From an uncultured bacterium (GTDB taxonomy: Bacteria > Omnitrophota > Gorgyraeia > Duberdicusellales > 4484-171), in the NCBI GenBank assembly GCA_913050175.1, contig CAJXAF010000006.1:1-34538 (forward strand): a DNA stretch of 34,538 nucleotides, in the 5' to 3' direction. Of this stretch, positions 9,089 to 18,339 are shown in pieces. Positions within the stretch are counted from its first letter, which is position 1; the number at the start of each line of letters is the position of its first letter. The notes beneath the pieces were generated by a model. That model worked only from the letters and a program-made list of their open reading frames with translations, was not told where the DNA came from and searched no databases. The position numbers were made by a program, and so were the translations under genes.

Positions 9089-10228
9089 TTACTTTATCAA
9101 TTTTGAAATCCATATTAAAATTCCGGGAATAATAAAAAAAGTTGTTAGTACGTAAATTACAACATATCTTCTCTTTTTAAAAGCAAGATTACCCAATTTT
9201 TTTGCTAAGAATAAAGGAATTTTCCGTAATTTTTTAATGGGATAAATACAACATACTCCTGTCATATTAAAGAGAAAATGAGTAAAAGCAACTGTAATTG
9301 CAGCAATATTTCCGGTAGCAAAGGAAGCAAGGATAGCAGTAACAGTTGTACCTATATTTGCCCCTATTGTTATGGGAAATACCATTTCTACAGTTAAAAT
9401 ACCGGCTGCAACCAAGGGTACCATGAGTGAAGTAGTGATGGAACTGCTCTGGACTATAGCTGTAACTATTATGCCAGCTACAATAGTTAAACCTCCATGT
9501 TTACCGAGTACATTGTTAAATACTATTTCTGCCCGCTGAACAACTAAGGTTTTCATTATTTTAACAATGAAATAGAGAGAAAAAAACAAAATAATTATTG
9601 ATACTATTAACATTAAGATATAGGTAATGTTTGGCGCAGCGTTTAGCTTTTTAATCAGCTCTTCTATGAAGTGTATTACTGGTTTGGTAGCTACTTTTAA
9701 AGGACTGGTAAATTTAATTCCCCCGGCATTTTGAAAAATGCTGCTCATAAAACCGGCTATCCTGCTCAGTAGGTGAAATGATACTTCCAGAGGAAAAAGA
9801 AGGCAAACGCACATTATATTGAAAAAATCATGGACTGCGCTTCCTGTAACTGCTCTTCTAAACTCTTCCCTCCGGCCGATGTGGCCAAGAGAAACCATCA
9901 TACTCGTTACTGTAGTTCCGATGTTTGCGCCCATAATAATTGGAATAGCATTTTGAATACCAGTAACACCCGGGCCCATGGCTCCGGAAGCAACCATACC
10001 GACAACGATTGAAGTAGTTGTTGATGAACTCTGGACAAGACTTGTGGCGAGAATCCCAATAAAAAGACCGATAAAAGGGTTAGAGGTTGTTCTAATTAGA
10101 CCCTCGGCAAAATCTCTGCCAAAACCTTTAAAAGCAGAACCCATTAAACCAATACTTACTAAAAAAAGATAGACAAAGAAAAAGACTAAGAGGAGCTTAA
10201 GGAGAGCTTCTAGTTTAGCTTTGTTCAT
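9089..10228 (-). CDS. Na+/phosphate cotransporter family protein (NptA/PF02690 type)
   Basis: Two inverted QSSS repeats: TSLVQSSSTTTSIVVGMVASG...ANIGTT and AIVQSSSITTSLMVPLVAAG...GANIGTTVTA. Confidence 0.95.
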   Translation of the reverse strand: MNKAKLEALLKLLLVFFFVYLFLVSIGLMGSAFKGFGRDFAEGLIRTTSNPFIGLFIGILATSLVQSSSTTTSIVVGMVASGAMGPGVTGIQNAIPIIMGANIGTTVTSMMVSLGHIGRREEFRRAVTGSAVHDFFNIMCVCLLFPLEVSFHLLSRIAGFMSSIFQNAGGIKFTSPLKVATKPVIHFIEELIKKLNAAPNITYILMLIVSIIILFFSLYFIVKIMKTLVVQRAEIVFNNVLGKHGGLTIVAGIIVTAIVQSSSITTSLMVPLVAAGILTVEMVFPITIGANIGTTVTAILASFATGNIAAITVAFTHFLFNMTGVCCIYPIKKLRKIPLFLAKKLGNLAFKKRRYVVIYVLTTFFIIPGILIWISKLIK

Positions 10229-10264
10229 AATCCTTGTCTGTCTGAATAATATTTTCTAATATTT

Positions 10265-10290
10265 AAAACCGCTAAAAGATCTTAAAGCGG
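10265..10290 (-). terminator. Weak candidate intrinsic terminator downstream of the OmpA-domain gene
   Basis: Minus strand CCGCT...AGCGG (5 bp, with internal mismatches) followed by TTTT. Confidence 0.3.
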
Positions 10291-10383
10291 GTTGTGGTAT
10301 GCAAAGTATAATGTTTTAATTTAGAGTATTTTAAATCAAATTATGTGATTTAGCAATAAATATTATCTGGCTCAAAAAAATAA

Positions 10384-12813
10384 TTAATTTTGTTGGCGCA
10401 ACTTAACAATTTCTTTAGGCAAAAGTATGATTTCTACCCGCCGGTTTTTCTGACGCCCGGACATAGATTTATTATCAGCTACCGGTTTAAATTCACCAAA
10501 ACCACTTGCTGACAATCTATTTGGATCTAAGTTGTACTCCTTAATAAAAAAATGTAATACTGAAAGAGCCCGAGCACTGGATAAATGCCAATTTGACTTC
10601 CATTTTGAATAACGTATCGGCTCACTATCAGTATGTCCTTCAACAATAATTTGATAATCACCGGCCTCCTGCTTAAGCACCTTAGCAATCTTTTTTATTA
10701 AATCAGCTCTCGATGACCTTATCTCATTACTTCCGGAATTAAATAAGACATCGGCTAAAACAGTAACTGCTATTTTTTCATTAGCCAGTTCTAGTTTCAT
10801 ATTAAGCTCTGATAATTCGCTTTGAAAAGCTTTTTCGAGTTTATTTTTAGTTTTTCTTAAATTCGCCATTTTTTCAGAATTTTGAGTGATAATTTCACTC
10901 TTCTCGGCAGTAAATTGACTTTCCTGGTTTACGATTTCTTCATTCAAGTGCTTTTTGACTAATTGCAATTCAGAAAGCTTTGCTTGTAAATTGCTTGCTT
11001 GAACTTGTTTTTCTTGGTTGATTTTACTGATTTTTTCATTTAAATTTGCTAAAGATAAATCTTTTACTTTGTTGGCTTCATTATTGGCTTTAAGTTTTGT
11101 CTGGAAATCTTTAATTTTATTGTTTAAAGAAACAATCTCCTCTTTATTAACTTTAAGTAAGGTGTCTTTTTTAGCTAAAGCATTCGCAGCCTGCTGTTGG
11201 TTTAAATCCACCTTGCTCTCAACTGAAGCCAGCTTTCTATCTTGGGTTCGCAGTGAATTTCCAAGCTGCTCAATCTCTGTTAACTTCTGTGCTAACTGCT
11301 TATTTAAATCACTTTCTGTATCTTTTAAAACCTTTAATTGAGTATCTTTATCTTTTAAAAGCTTATCTTTCTTAGATAACTCAGAGTTAGTTTTCTTTTG
11401 CCCGGAATTAAATTCACTTTCAAGTGCAAGAACCTGGCGATCCTTGCTTTTTAGTGACACCTCCAAAGCCTTTAAGGTCTTGGATTGTGCAGCTATTTCA
11501 CTATTAAGCTGACTGGTTTTCTTAGTTAGAGAATCAATTTCCTTATCTTTTTTAGCCAAGGAGATTTTGTTTTTATCATTTCCGGAGTTAAACTCACGTG
11601 TAAGTGAGGCAAACTCCCTCTCTTTACTCTTCAATGAACTCTCTAGAGTCTTGATCATTGCTTTCTTGCTGGCTAATTCTTTAATAAGTCTTCCTTGGCC
11701 ATCTGCTAAACTTTTTAGTTTTATATCTTTTTGGCTCAATAGTTTATTTTTCCTTGCTAGAGAACTACTACTTTCTGAAGCTTTTGAATCCAGCCCTGAC
11801 TCCAGGGAGGATATTTTAATATTTTTATTTTTTACTGATTTTTTTAAATCGCTTATTGTCTTTAATTGAGCGGTTAGTTTCTCACTTAATGAGCTATTCT
11901 TAGCTTCCAGCGTCTTTAGGGCTTTTTCCTTTTGAGAAAGTTTAGATAGAGATTTTCTATGATTAGAAGTTAAATCTTTCTCTAAACTGCTAAAGCTACC
12001 TTCTTTTAGGTTAAGTTGATCCTCTAAATCCTTAATTATATCTTGTTTTTGGGATATTTTCTTGGCAAGTTCAGTATTCATAACTTTAAGCCCAGCCAAC
12101 TCTTTATCCTTACTCTCTAAAGTTTTATTTTTCTTTAATACCGTCAAACTTAAGTCCTGATCCTGTAAATTGACCTGTTTTTGAAGGGAAGAATATTCTT
12201 TTTCTTTAAAGAGAAGCTCGGTCTGGAGATCCCTAATCTTAGCTATGTAGTCAGAAACTTTTTCTTTGGAATTACTTTGTTTACTCTTTAAAAAACTTAT
12301 CTCTTTATCTTTTTCGTTAAGTTCAGCTTCCATTCTGGCTTTACTTAAAGACAGTTCTTCCTTATACTTTTCTAAATCCTTTAAGAGAGCCCTGGTCTCT
12401 GTTTCATTCTCATTTAAAGCTGCCTGAAGTGAATAAACGTCATCTTGGTAATCAACTAATTCACCGGAGCGGACTTGATAATCGCTTTTACTGCGAAAAA
12501 GACGGTCTTCAATGTCTTTAATATAACTATCTTTTTCTGACAAATCCGACTCAAAGGCAATATTTTCAGAATTTACGTCGTTCATCCTCTTAAGCAGTCT
12601 TTCAATGCCTTTTATAACCTTTTCGGTCCTTCTTTCAAACATCAGAATCTCATACTCTAAAGTAGAAATATTGCTTGGCCGGGGTGAAGAGAAGTTTTCT
12701 AAAGGTGGTTTTTGGGAATCAGGGCTTTGCCCAAAAGAAATATTTGACAATGATAGACTTAAAATAAAACTTAAAAGACATATGCTTTTAACTAAACCAA
12801 AACGATTTTTCAT
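10384..12813 (-). CDS. Secreted long coiled-coil protein with C-terminal OmpA-like peptidoglycan-binding domain
   Basis: Signal peptide (MKNRFGLVKSICLLSFILSLSLSNISFG); ~570-aa K/E/S/L heptad-rich region; C-terminal VLFNSGSNEIRSS...IIVEGHTDSEPI...NWHLSSARALSVLHFF...RLSASGFGEFKPVADN...GRQKNRRVEI. Confidence 0.92.
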   Translation of the reverse strand: MKNRFGLVKSICLLSFILSLSLSNISFGQSPDSQKPPLENFSSPRPSNISTLEYEILMFERRTEKVIKGIERLLKRMNDVNSENIAFESDLSEKDSYIKDIEDRLFRSKSDYQVRSGELVDYQDDVYSLQAALNENETETRALLKDLEKYKEELSLSKARMEAELNEKDKEISFLKSKQSNSKEKVSDYIAKIRDLQTELLFKEKEYSSLQKQVNLQDQDLSLTVLKKNKTLESKDKELAGLKVMNTELAKKISQKQDIIKDLEDQLNLKEGSFSSLEKDLTSNHRKSLSKLSQKEKALKTLEAKNSSLSEKLTAQLKTISDLKKSVKNKNIKISSLESGLDSKASESSSSLARKNKLLSQKDIKLKSLADGQGRLIKELASKKAMIKTLESSLKSKEREFASLTREFNSGNDKNKISLAKKDKEIDSLTKKTSQLNSEIAAQSKTLKALEVSLKSKDRQVLALESEFNSGQKKTNSELSKKDKLLKDKDTQLKVLKDTESDLNKQLAQKLTEIEQLGNSLRTQDRKLASVESKVDLNQQQAANALAKKDTLLKVNKEEIVSLNNKIKDFQTKLKANNEANKVKDLSLANLNEKISKINQEKQVQASNLQAKLSELQLVKKHLNEEIVNQESQFTAEKSEIITQNSEKMANLRKTKNKLEKAFQSELSELNMKLELANEKIAVTVLADVLFNSGSNEIRSSRADLIKKIAKVLKQEAGDYQIIVEGHTDSEPIRYSKWKSNWHLSSARALSVLHFFIKEYNLDPNRLSASGFGEFKPVADNKSMSGRQKNRRVEIILLPKEIVKLRQQN
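11068..12231 (-). repeat. Six diverged coiled-coil repeat units of 67 or 60 aa inside the OmpA-domain protein
   Basis: Residues 195-582: units starting DLQTELLFKEKEYSSL, DLEDQLNLKEGSFSSL, DLKKSVKNKNIKISSL, TLESSLKSKEREFASL, ALEVSLKSKDRQVLAL, QLGNSLRTQDRKLASV. Confidence 0.8.
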
Positions 12814-12947
12814 GGTTTACCCCCTAAAATTAATTTTAATATTTAACAAATTGATTTTTGTGAAAGATTTGATAAACAGCCTGATTCAAAAGTGCTTAAC
12901 ACTTGGTTGGCAAATATAAAAACGCTCTACTTTTATCTATTTACCAG

Positions 12948-12976
12948 AGCATAACATAAAGCCTAATTTTAGACAA
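12948..12976 (-). promoter_or_regulatory. Putative sigma70 promoter of the OmpA-domain gene
   Basis: Minus strand TTGTCT-17 nt-TATGCT, ~130 bp upstream of the ATG at 12813. Confidence 0.5.
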
Positions 12977-13046
12977 GTAAAATATTATTAAGTATTTATA
13001 CTGACAAAAGACGAATTAACCTTTAAAAATAAGGCTAAATTCAGAG

Positions 13047-14900
13047 TTACTTAGTTGCCTCCTCCATTATATCATTCATTCGCTTGATGAATTCTGAAGG
13101 TGTATTGAGATTGCCATCGATTAAGAGAGCCCCCTCATATACTTGTAAAATGCAGTTGTGAAGTAAAGGACTGCTTGAATCAGATAGATATATCTTAGAA
13201 AGATTCGTAATCAGAGGGTGATCGAGATTAATTTCCATTATTTTTTTTGAAAGAGCATAGTCTTTATTCATTGTTTTCATTATTTTTTCCATTTGCGCAT
13301 CAGGAGCATCCTTGGCCGCAACCAAAGTGACTGCTGAATCAGTAAGACGCTTTGAAGCAAAAACATCTCCTACCTTCTCTTTTAAAACTTCCTTAAAAAC
13401 TCCCAAAAGAGACTTAGATAAAGAGTCTAATGACTTATCTTCACCAGAGGCTGCCTTTAAATCAATATCAGATTTATCAATTGATTTAATCGCCTTTTTA
13501 TCATACTCGCCAACTGCAGGAAAAGTAAAAGCATCAACCGGATCAGTTAAAAATAGAACCTCTATGCCATTTTTAGTAAAGTACTCTAGATTAGGATTTT
13601 TTTCTAAACTGCTTCGGTCTTCACCACAAATATAATAAATTTCTTTCTGATCCTGCCTCATCCTACTGACATAGTCCTTAAGACTACTTAAGCTCATCTT
13701 AGGGTTGAGTGACGTCTGGAATCTAAGTAACTCTACTAACTTATCTCGACTAGCAAAATCACTATTTAGACCTATTTTAAGTAGTGGGCCGAAATTGTTA
13801 TAAAAAGTCTCGTACTTGTCTTTATCACTAAGAGCCCATTGGCTAAGAAGTGATAATATCTCCCGCACTAAAACCTTCTTTATCTTACCCATAGCTGCTG
13901 ATGACTGGGTTACTTCCCGGGAGATGTTAAGTGGTAAATCCTCACTATCAACCACGCCTTTAACAAAGCGAAGATAATCCGGAAGGAGTTCTTTACAATC
14001 AGCCTGAATGAAAATTTTATTGGAGTATAATTGAAGAGATTTTTCATTCTCTACTCTTAATAAATCAAGCGGAGCTGTCGGAGGTATAAAAATAAGAGCT
14101 TTGAAATTAACGTCACCTTCGATATTAATATGCTTAAAGCCTAAGGGATCATTAAAATCATTACTGAGAAACTTATAAAATTCATTAACTTCTGGTGTAT
14201 TTAGGTCAGCAGAGTTTTTCTGCCAAAGAGCATTAACCGTATTTATCTTTCCCTCACCTAAAAAAATAGGAAAATCAACGAAATTTGAGTATTTTTTGAT
14301 AATCTCGGTTATCTTTTCACTATGAGAAAATTCTTTAGCGCTTTCCTTTAGCTTAAAAGAAATTTTTGTTCCTCGGTCTTTTTTGTCAATTTCCTCTATA
14401 CTAAAAGAGCCTTGACCCGAGGACTTAAAGCGAAGGCCTTTTGAATCTAGACTCCCCTGACGAGTTTCAATAACTACCTCGTCAGTAACCATAAATACTG
14501 AATAGAATCCAACTCCGAATTGACCGATTAAATTATCGTCGAGTGACTTTTTATCATTTTTTAATTTTTCTAAAAACTCCATTGTGCCTGATCTAGCAAC
14601 AGTACCGATATTATTAATTAGTTCACTCTTATTCATACCAATGCCTGAATCTTCAATCGAAAACAAATCTTTTTCTGAATCAATGCTTATTTTAATTGCT
14701 AATTCCTTGTCCTTATCTAAGAGATTAGTATCAGTTAACTTTTGAAAGCGCACTTTATTTAAAGCATCGGAAGCATTTGAGATTAACTCCCTTAAAAAAA
14801 CCTCAGGGTGAGTATAAAGAGAGTGGGCAATTATATTAAGTAATTGCTTCATTTGGGCTTTATACTCGAATTTTTCTATTCCTTTGTTCTCTTGACTCAT
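13047..14900 (-). CDS. htpG: Molecular chaperone HtpG (Hsp90)
   Basis: [76 protein letters not shown]. Confidence 0.98.
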   Translation of the reverse strand: [617 protein letters not shown]

Positions 14901-14925
14901 GGCTATAAACCTCCTTATAGATGTA

Positions 14926-15702
14926 TTAAAAAATAATTATTGTTTCTTTTTTTATCCAACCTATTTTTTTATCGCTACGCTCTATCTTACACCAATCTTG
15001 CTTTGACTTAAGCAGAAAGACCTTCATTCCTTCATAAATATTGAAGTGAGTAGTTGAACCATCTCTTGGCTCAAAAGTTACAGCCACTTCTTTATCTAAG
15101 ACAATCGCTTCTTTACCTATGGTTTTAGCTTTATTAATAAAGCCAGAAACACCAAGGACAAAAATAATACTGAAAATGCTTATACCGATAATAAGGCTTC
15201 TTGGATACGACTTTAAGATTACTCTTAAACAGATTAGCAAAACTACCAGGCTTAATATTACTGCTAAGTGAATTGTTAATTCATCTAAGCTAAACTTATC
15301 AAAAATACTCTCATACCGTGATTTAAAAGTATTGAAATCGGTTTGGTTGACTTTAAATTGTACCTGGTCTTTTGCATAATTGAAATTAGCTTCTAAATCA
15401 TTATCCCGGGGGGATAACCGTTTTGCTTTAGCAAAGTTTAGAATAGCTCTAGAGAGTTGGTCGCTCTTAAAATAGCAATTACCAAGATTGTAATACAGAT
15501 TTGCACTCGCATACCCCTGGCTGATAATCTCCTCATACTTTCCAATAGCTTGACTATACTGGGCTTTCTTGTAAAAATCATTAGCTAGATAAAATGAAGA
15601 CTCCAGAGTATTTTTGTTTTGAGCAAAACAAAAAGTACTTACCAAGCCAATAAAAATTAAGAGGATAATTTTTTTCATATTATATTTTTTCGCTCCAAGC
15701 AA
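14926..15702 (-). CDS. BatE-like protein: signal peptide, TPRs, TM, C-terminal SH3-like domain
   Basis: Last Bat gene; TPR region (YYNLGNCYFKSDQLSRAILNFAKAKRLSPRDNDLEANFNYAKDQ) and SH3-like KVFLLKSKQDWCKIERSDKKIGWIKKETI. Confidence 0.82.
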   Translation of the reverse strand: MLGAKKYNMKKIILLIFIGLVSTFCFAQNKNTLESSFYLANDFYKKAQYSQAIGKYEEIISQGYASANLYYNLGNCYFKSDQLSRAILNFAKAKRLSPRDNDLEANFNYAKDQVQFKVNQTDFNTFKSRYESIFDKFSLDELTIHLAVILSLVVLLICLRVILKSYPRSLIIGISIFSIIFVLGVSGFINKAKTIGKEAIVLDKEVAVTFEPRDGSTTHFNIYEGMKVFLLKSKQDWCKIERSDKKIGWIKKETIIIF

Positions 15703-17498
15703 TCGATAGTTTCAACTAAGATTTTAAAAACTTCTTCCATGTCAGATTTAGCAAAGCTATGCGGTGCATAGCGGGCTAAATCGCAAGCTCCGAATACCTT
15801 TTTTACCTTTTCTAAAATATCATTATTTATCTTTTTTTCTAAAATCTTAACCACAGAATCAACAGTTATACCGGCAGTAGCTAAATGCAATTTATCACCT
15901 AAGTATTGACGTAGAGTTTTGAAAACTAAATTAAAAAATTCTTCTGAATTATCGGCACCGAGAGCTACTTTAGCCTCTCTAATCCCATTTTTAGCTTTTT
16001 TGGGGGCAAGTAGTTTGCGGGCATAACGAATATCGGTTTTAAATTTCTGTGTTTTTTGATATAAAACTGTTAGAGAAATTAGAATTATAATAATAAGACT
16101 CTCTAAAAAAATAAATAATTTGTTTTTATACAAATAACTGTCTAAGGGTTTTATTGCCCCTACACTTTCCTTAATAAATATTATGTCTCTACCTATTTTT
16201 TCACTATCAAAATAACTTGGGTCACGATATACGCCTTCAATTACTTTTGCTTGGTCTGTATCCAATTTAGTTACCTTTATTGGTATAGGCCCTTTGACTA
16301 TAACTTCATATTTTTTAGTATCAGGATTAAAGAAACTAAATTCTATTTCTGGTATTTGGCTAATTGTCTCTTTTCTAGGTATTATTACCCGCTCAAAAAT
16401 TTTACTGTTTTTTTCCTTTTTAACTTCTGAGTCATAGATCTTAAAATTACTGCCTAAATTTAAAATTGGCTGTTTTACAGTCTTAAAGTTACCCTCGCCC
16501 TCTATTGTCATTCTCAATGTAATCGGGTCTCCGGCCTTTAAGTCCTTGGGGCTGGCATCTAGTTTAAAAGCATAATCTCCTATGGCGCCGGTAAAAGTTT
16601 TGGGTAGATTATCGGAAGGTAAATCGTTAACCAATATGGCTGGACTATTAGATTGAAGATTTAAAGGGTACTGCTCATAACTGGTAAAAAAACTGTCAAA
16701 GTTATCAAAAACCGAAGGGAATCTCCCTTTTCGCTCCTTCTTTATAACCAGGGTGCAGGCAAAAGAGGCCCCAGATAGAATCAACTCGCCCGAGGAAAGA
16801 GGGTATATGTTGGTCTTAAATTCTAATACTTGAAAACTAACACCATCGATAGCCTCTTGATACTGTAGGGGTTTAGAAACCTCATCAATTAAAAATTTTT
16901 TATTTTCCAGCTTAGGATATTCATTGTAGCGTATAGGAAGGTCATTTACATAAAGCTTAATAGTAAGAGGAATTTTCTCATTCACATAAGCTATTTTTTT
17001 ATCAAGAGAGATTCTTAAAAAAACTCTATCTTCAAGCGTCGCCAAAGCCGGATCGTTAGAATCTTGATTGCTCTGGGAGGAATACTTTTTAGCTTTAATA
17101 ACTTCAACCTCTATTTGCCCTGAGGCATAACTCTTACCTTGATGCTCAACAGTAAGAGAAGGAATAATGAATTTACCTTCTTTAACTGCCAACAATTTAA
17201 AAACATGAGTTATAGATTTTGAAACTTTACCATTAAGAAAAGAAAAATTACTATGCGGACCAAGATACCGAGAATCAAAACCATTTATAGCCGGTAGCTT
17301 TGGTTCGAGGATATCAGTTTCGCCTTTAAAATCAAGACGAAGTTCTATACTTGAACCAAGAGAAACTTTTCTCTTATCAACCGTAACATTAAAAGTCATG
17401 TCGGAGGCGTAAGACACAGGTGAGGCAAAAAAGAAAAGAGCAGAGAGAAGAAGTGAGACGAGAGAGGTGAGCAGGTGGTGTGGGGTTGTTTTATTCAT
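15675..17498 (-). CDS. batD: BatD family protein (oxygen-tolerance/aerotolerance)
   Basis: Signal peptide, MTFNVTVDKRKVSLGSSIELRLDFKG, PAINGFDSRYLGPHSNFSFLNGKVSKSITHVFKLLAVKEGKFIIPSLTV, C-terminal TM; between batC- and batE-like genes. Confidence 0.9.
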   Translation of the reverse strand: MNKTTPHHLLTSLVSLLLSALFFFASPVSYASDMTFNVTVDKRKVSLGSSIELRLDFKGETDILEPKLPAINGFDSRYLGPHSNFSFLNGKVSKSITHVFKLLAVKEGKFIIPSLTVEHQGKSYASGQIEVEVIKAKKYSSQSNQDSNDPALATLEDRVFLRISLDKKIAYVNEKIPLTIKLYVNDLPIRYNEYPKLENKKFLIDEVSKPLQYQEAIDGVSFQVLEFKTNIYPLSSGELILSGASFACTLVIKKERKGRFPSVFDNFDSFFTSYEQYPLNLQSNSPAILVNDLPSDNLPKTFTGAIGDYAFKLDASPKDLKAGDPITLRMTIEGEGNFKTVKQPILNLGSNFKIYDSEVKKEKNSKIFERVIIPRKETISQIPEIEFSFFNPDTKKYEVIVKGPIPIKVTKLDTDQAKVIEGVYRDPSYFDSEKIGRDIIFIKESVGAIKPLDSYLYKNKLFIFLESLIIIILISLTVLYQKTQKFKTDIRYARKLLAPKKAKNGIREAKVALGADNSEEFFNLVFKTLRQYLGDKLHLATAGITVDSVVKILEKKINNDILEKVKKVFGACDLARYAPHSFAKSDMEEVFKILVETIDCLERKNII

Positions 17499-17499
17499 A

Positions 17500-18339
17500 T
17501 TACCAATCTTTTAAAACTTTAATATCGGTTTTAGGTATCAATTTTTGCTGGTACAATCCTTTTGGTTCCTCTTCCTGAGCATAACTTTCAAGCAACATAA
17601 TAGCCTGATCTTTTGACATTTGGCCCTGACTACTATTAATGTCATCGGCTTCTTGGATATCCTCACTTTTTTTATCTTTTTCTGAATCGGCTAAGGATTG
17701 ATTATTTTCTTCTTGGTCTTTAGCTTGTTCCTTATCGGATGTTTTTCTCTCTTGTTTTTTGGTTTCTTTATCCTGGTTTTGTTCTGAATCCTGATTCTCT
17801 GACTTCTCCTGGTTTTCTTGATTCTGGTTTCCTTTAGACTTTTGGCTTTCTAACTCTTTTTTTAAGCGCTCTAACTCTTTTTTTGCAAACTCAAAATTAT
17901 ACTTTGCGTCTTCGTCGCTAGAATCAATACTTAAAGCTTGCTTATAGTGGTGCAGTGACTCCTCTAATAGATTAACTGCCTTTGTTAAACCCTGGTCTCT
18001 GGCTTCTATAGCCTGCATATACTTGGCATTACCACTATTATAATGAGCTTTCCCTTCTAAAGCCTCATCATCGGAAACCAAGGCTTTTTCGAAGTGCTCG
18101 GCTGCTTTTTTATAGTTTTTTTTCTTATAATAAGCTGAGCCAAGATTAAAGTTAACAATACCGGACTCAGGTAAATCTTTAAAAGCTTCTTTATAGCGTT
18201 CTAGGGCCTGGTTAAAATCTTTCTTATTATATAATAAATTACCTTTTTTGACTTCTTTTTTTGCTTTTGAAAAACCAAGACATTCGCCTAAACTAAAAAT
18301 CAAAAAAGATATTAAAAGTAGGCTGATTTTCTTCTTCAT
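17500..18339 (-). CDS. BatC-like TPR protein with low-complexity Q/N/E/K segment
   Basis: GNLLYNKKDFNQALERYKEAFKDLPESGIVNFNLGSAYYKKKNYKKAAEHFEKAL; low-complexity QNQENQEKSENQDSEQNQDKETKK. Confidence 0.82.
   Translation of the reverse strand: MKKKISLLLISFLIFSLGECLGFSKAKKEVKKGNLLYNKKDFNQALERYKEAFKDLPESGIVNFNLGSAYYKKKNYKKAAEHFEKALVSDDEALEGKAHYNSGNAKYMQAIEARDQGLTKAVNLLEESLHHYKQALSIDSSDEDAKYNFEFAKKELERLKKELESQKSKGNQNQENQEKSENQDSEQNQDKETKKQERKTSDKEQAKDQEENNQSLADSEKDKKSEDIQEADDINSSQGQMSKDQAIMLLESYAQEEEPKGLYQQKLIPKTDIKVLKDW

Noticed and set aside
10384-12813. Several plus-strand ORFs antisense to the coiled-coil gene (11018-11341, 11567-11869, 12605-12919)
   Set aside because: They are the complement of a K/E/S/L-rich coding frame, giving F/L/S-rich translations with no family motifs; the minus-strand protein is clearly real.
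12886-12906. AAGTGCTTAACACTT small inverted repeat upstream of the OmpA-domain gene
   Set aside because: Only 5-bp arms; expected by chance in a 230-bp AT-rich gap.
17414-17485. Long purine-rich tract on the plus strand
   Set aside because: It is the complement of the batD signal-peptide codons (Leu/Ser/Phe-rich); codon composition explains it.
17640-17870. Short repetitive DNA in the batC-like gene
   Set aside because: Encodes a Q/N/E/K-rich low-complexity linker common in BatC-type proteins; not a tandem-repeat locus or CRISPR.
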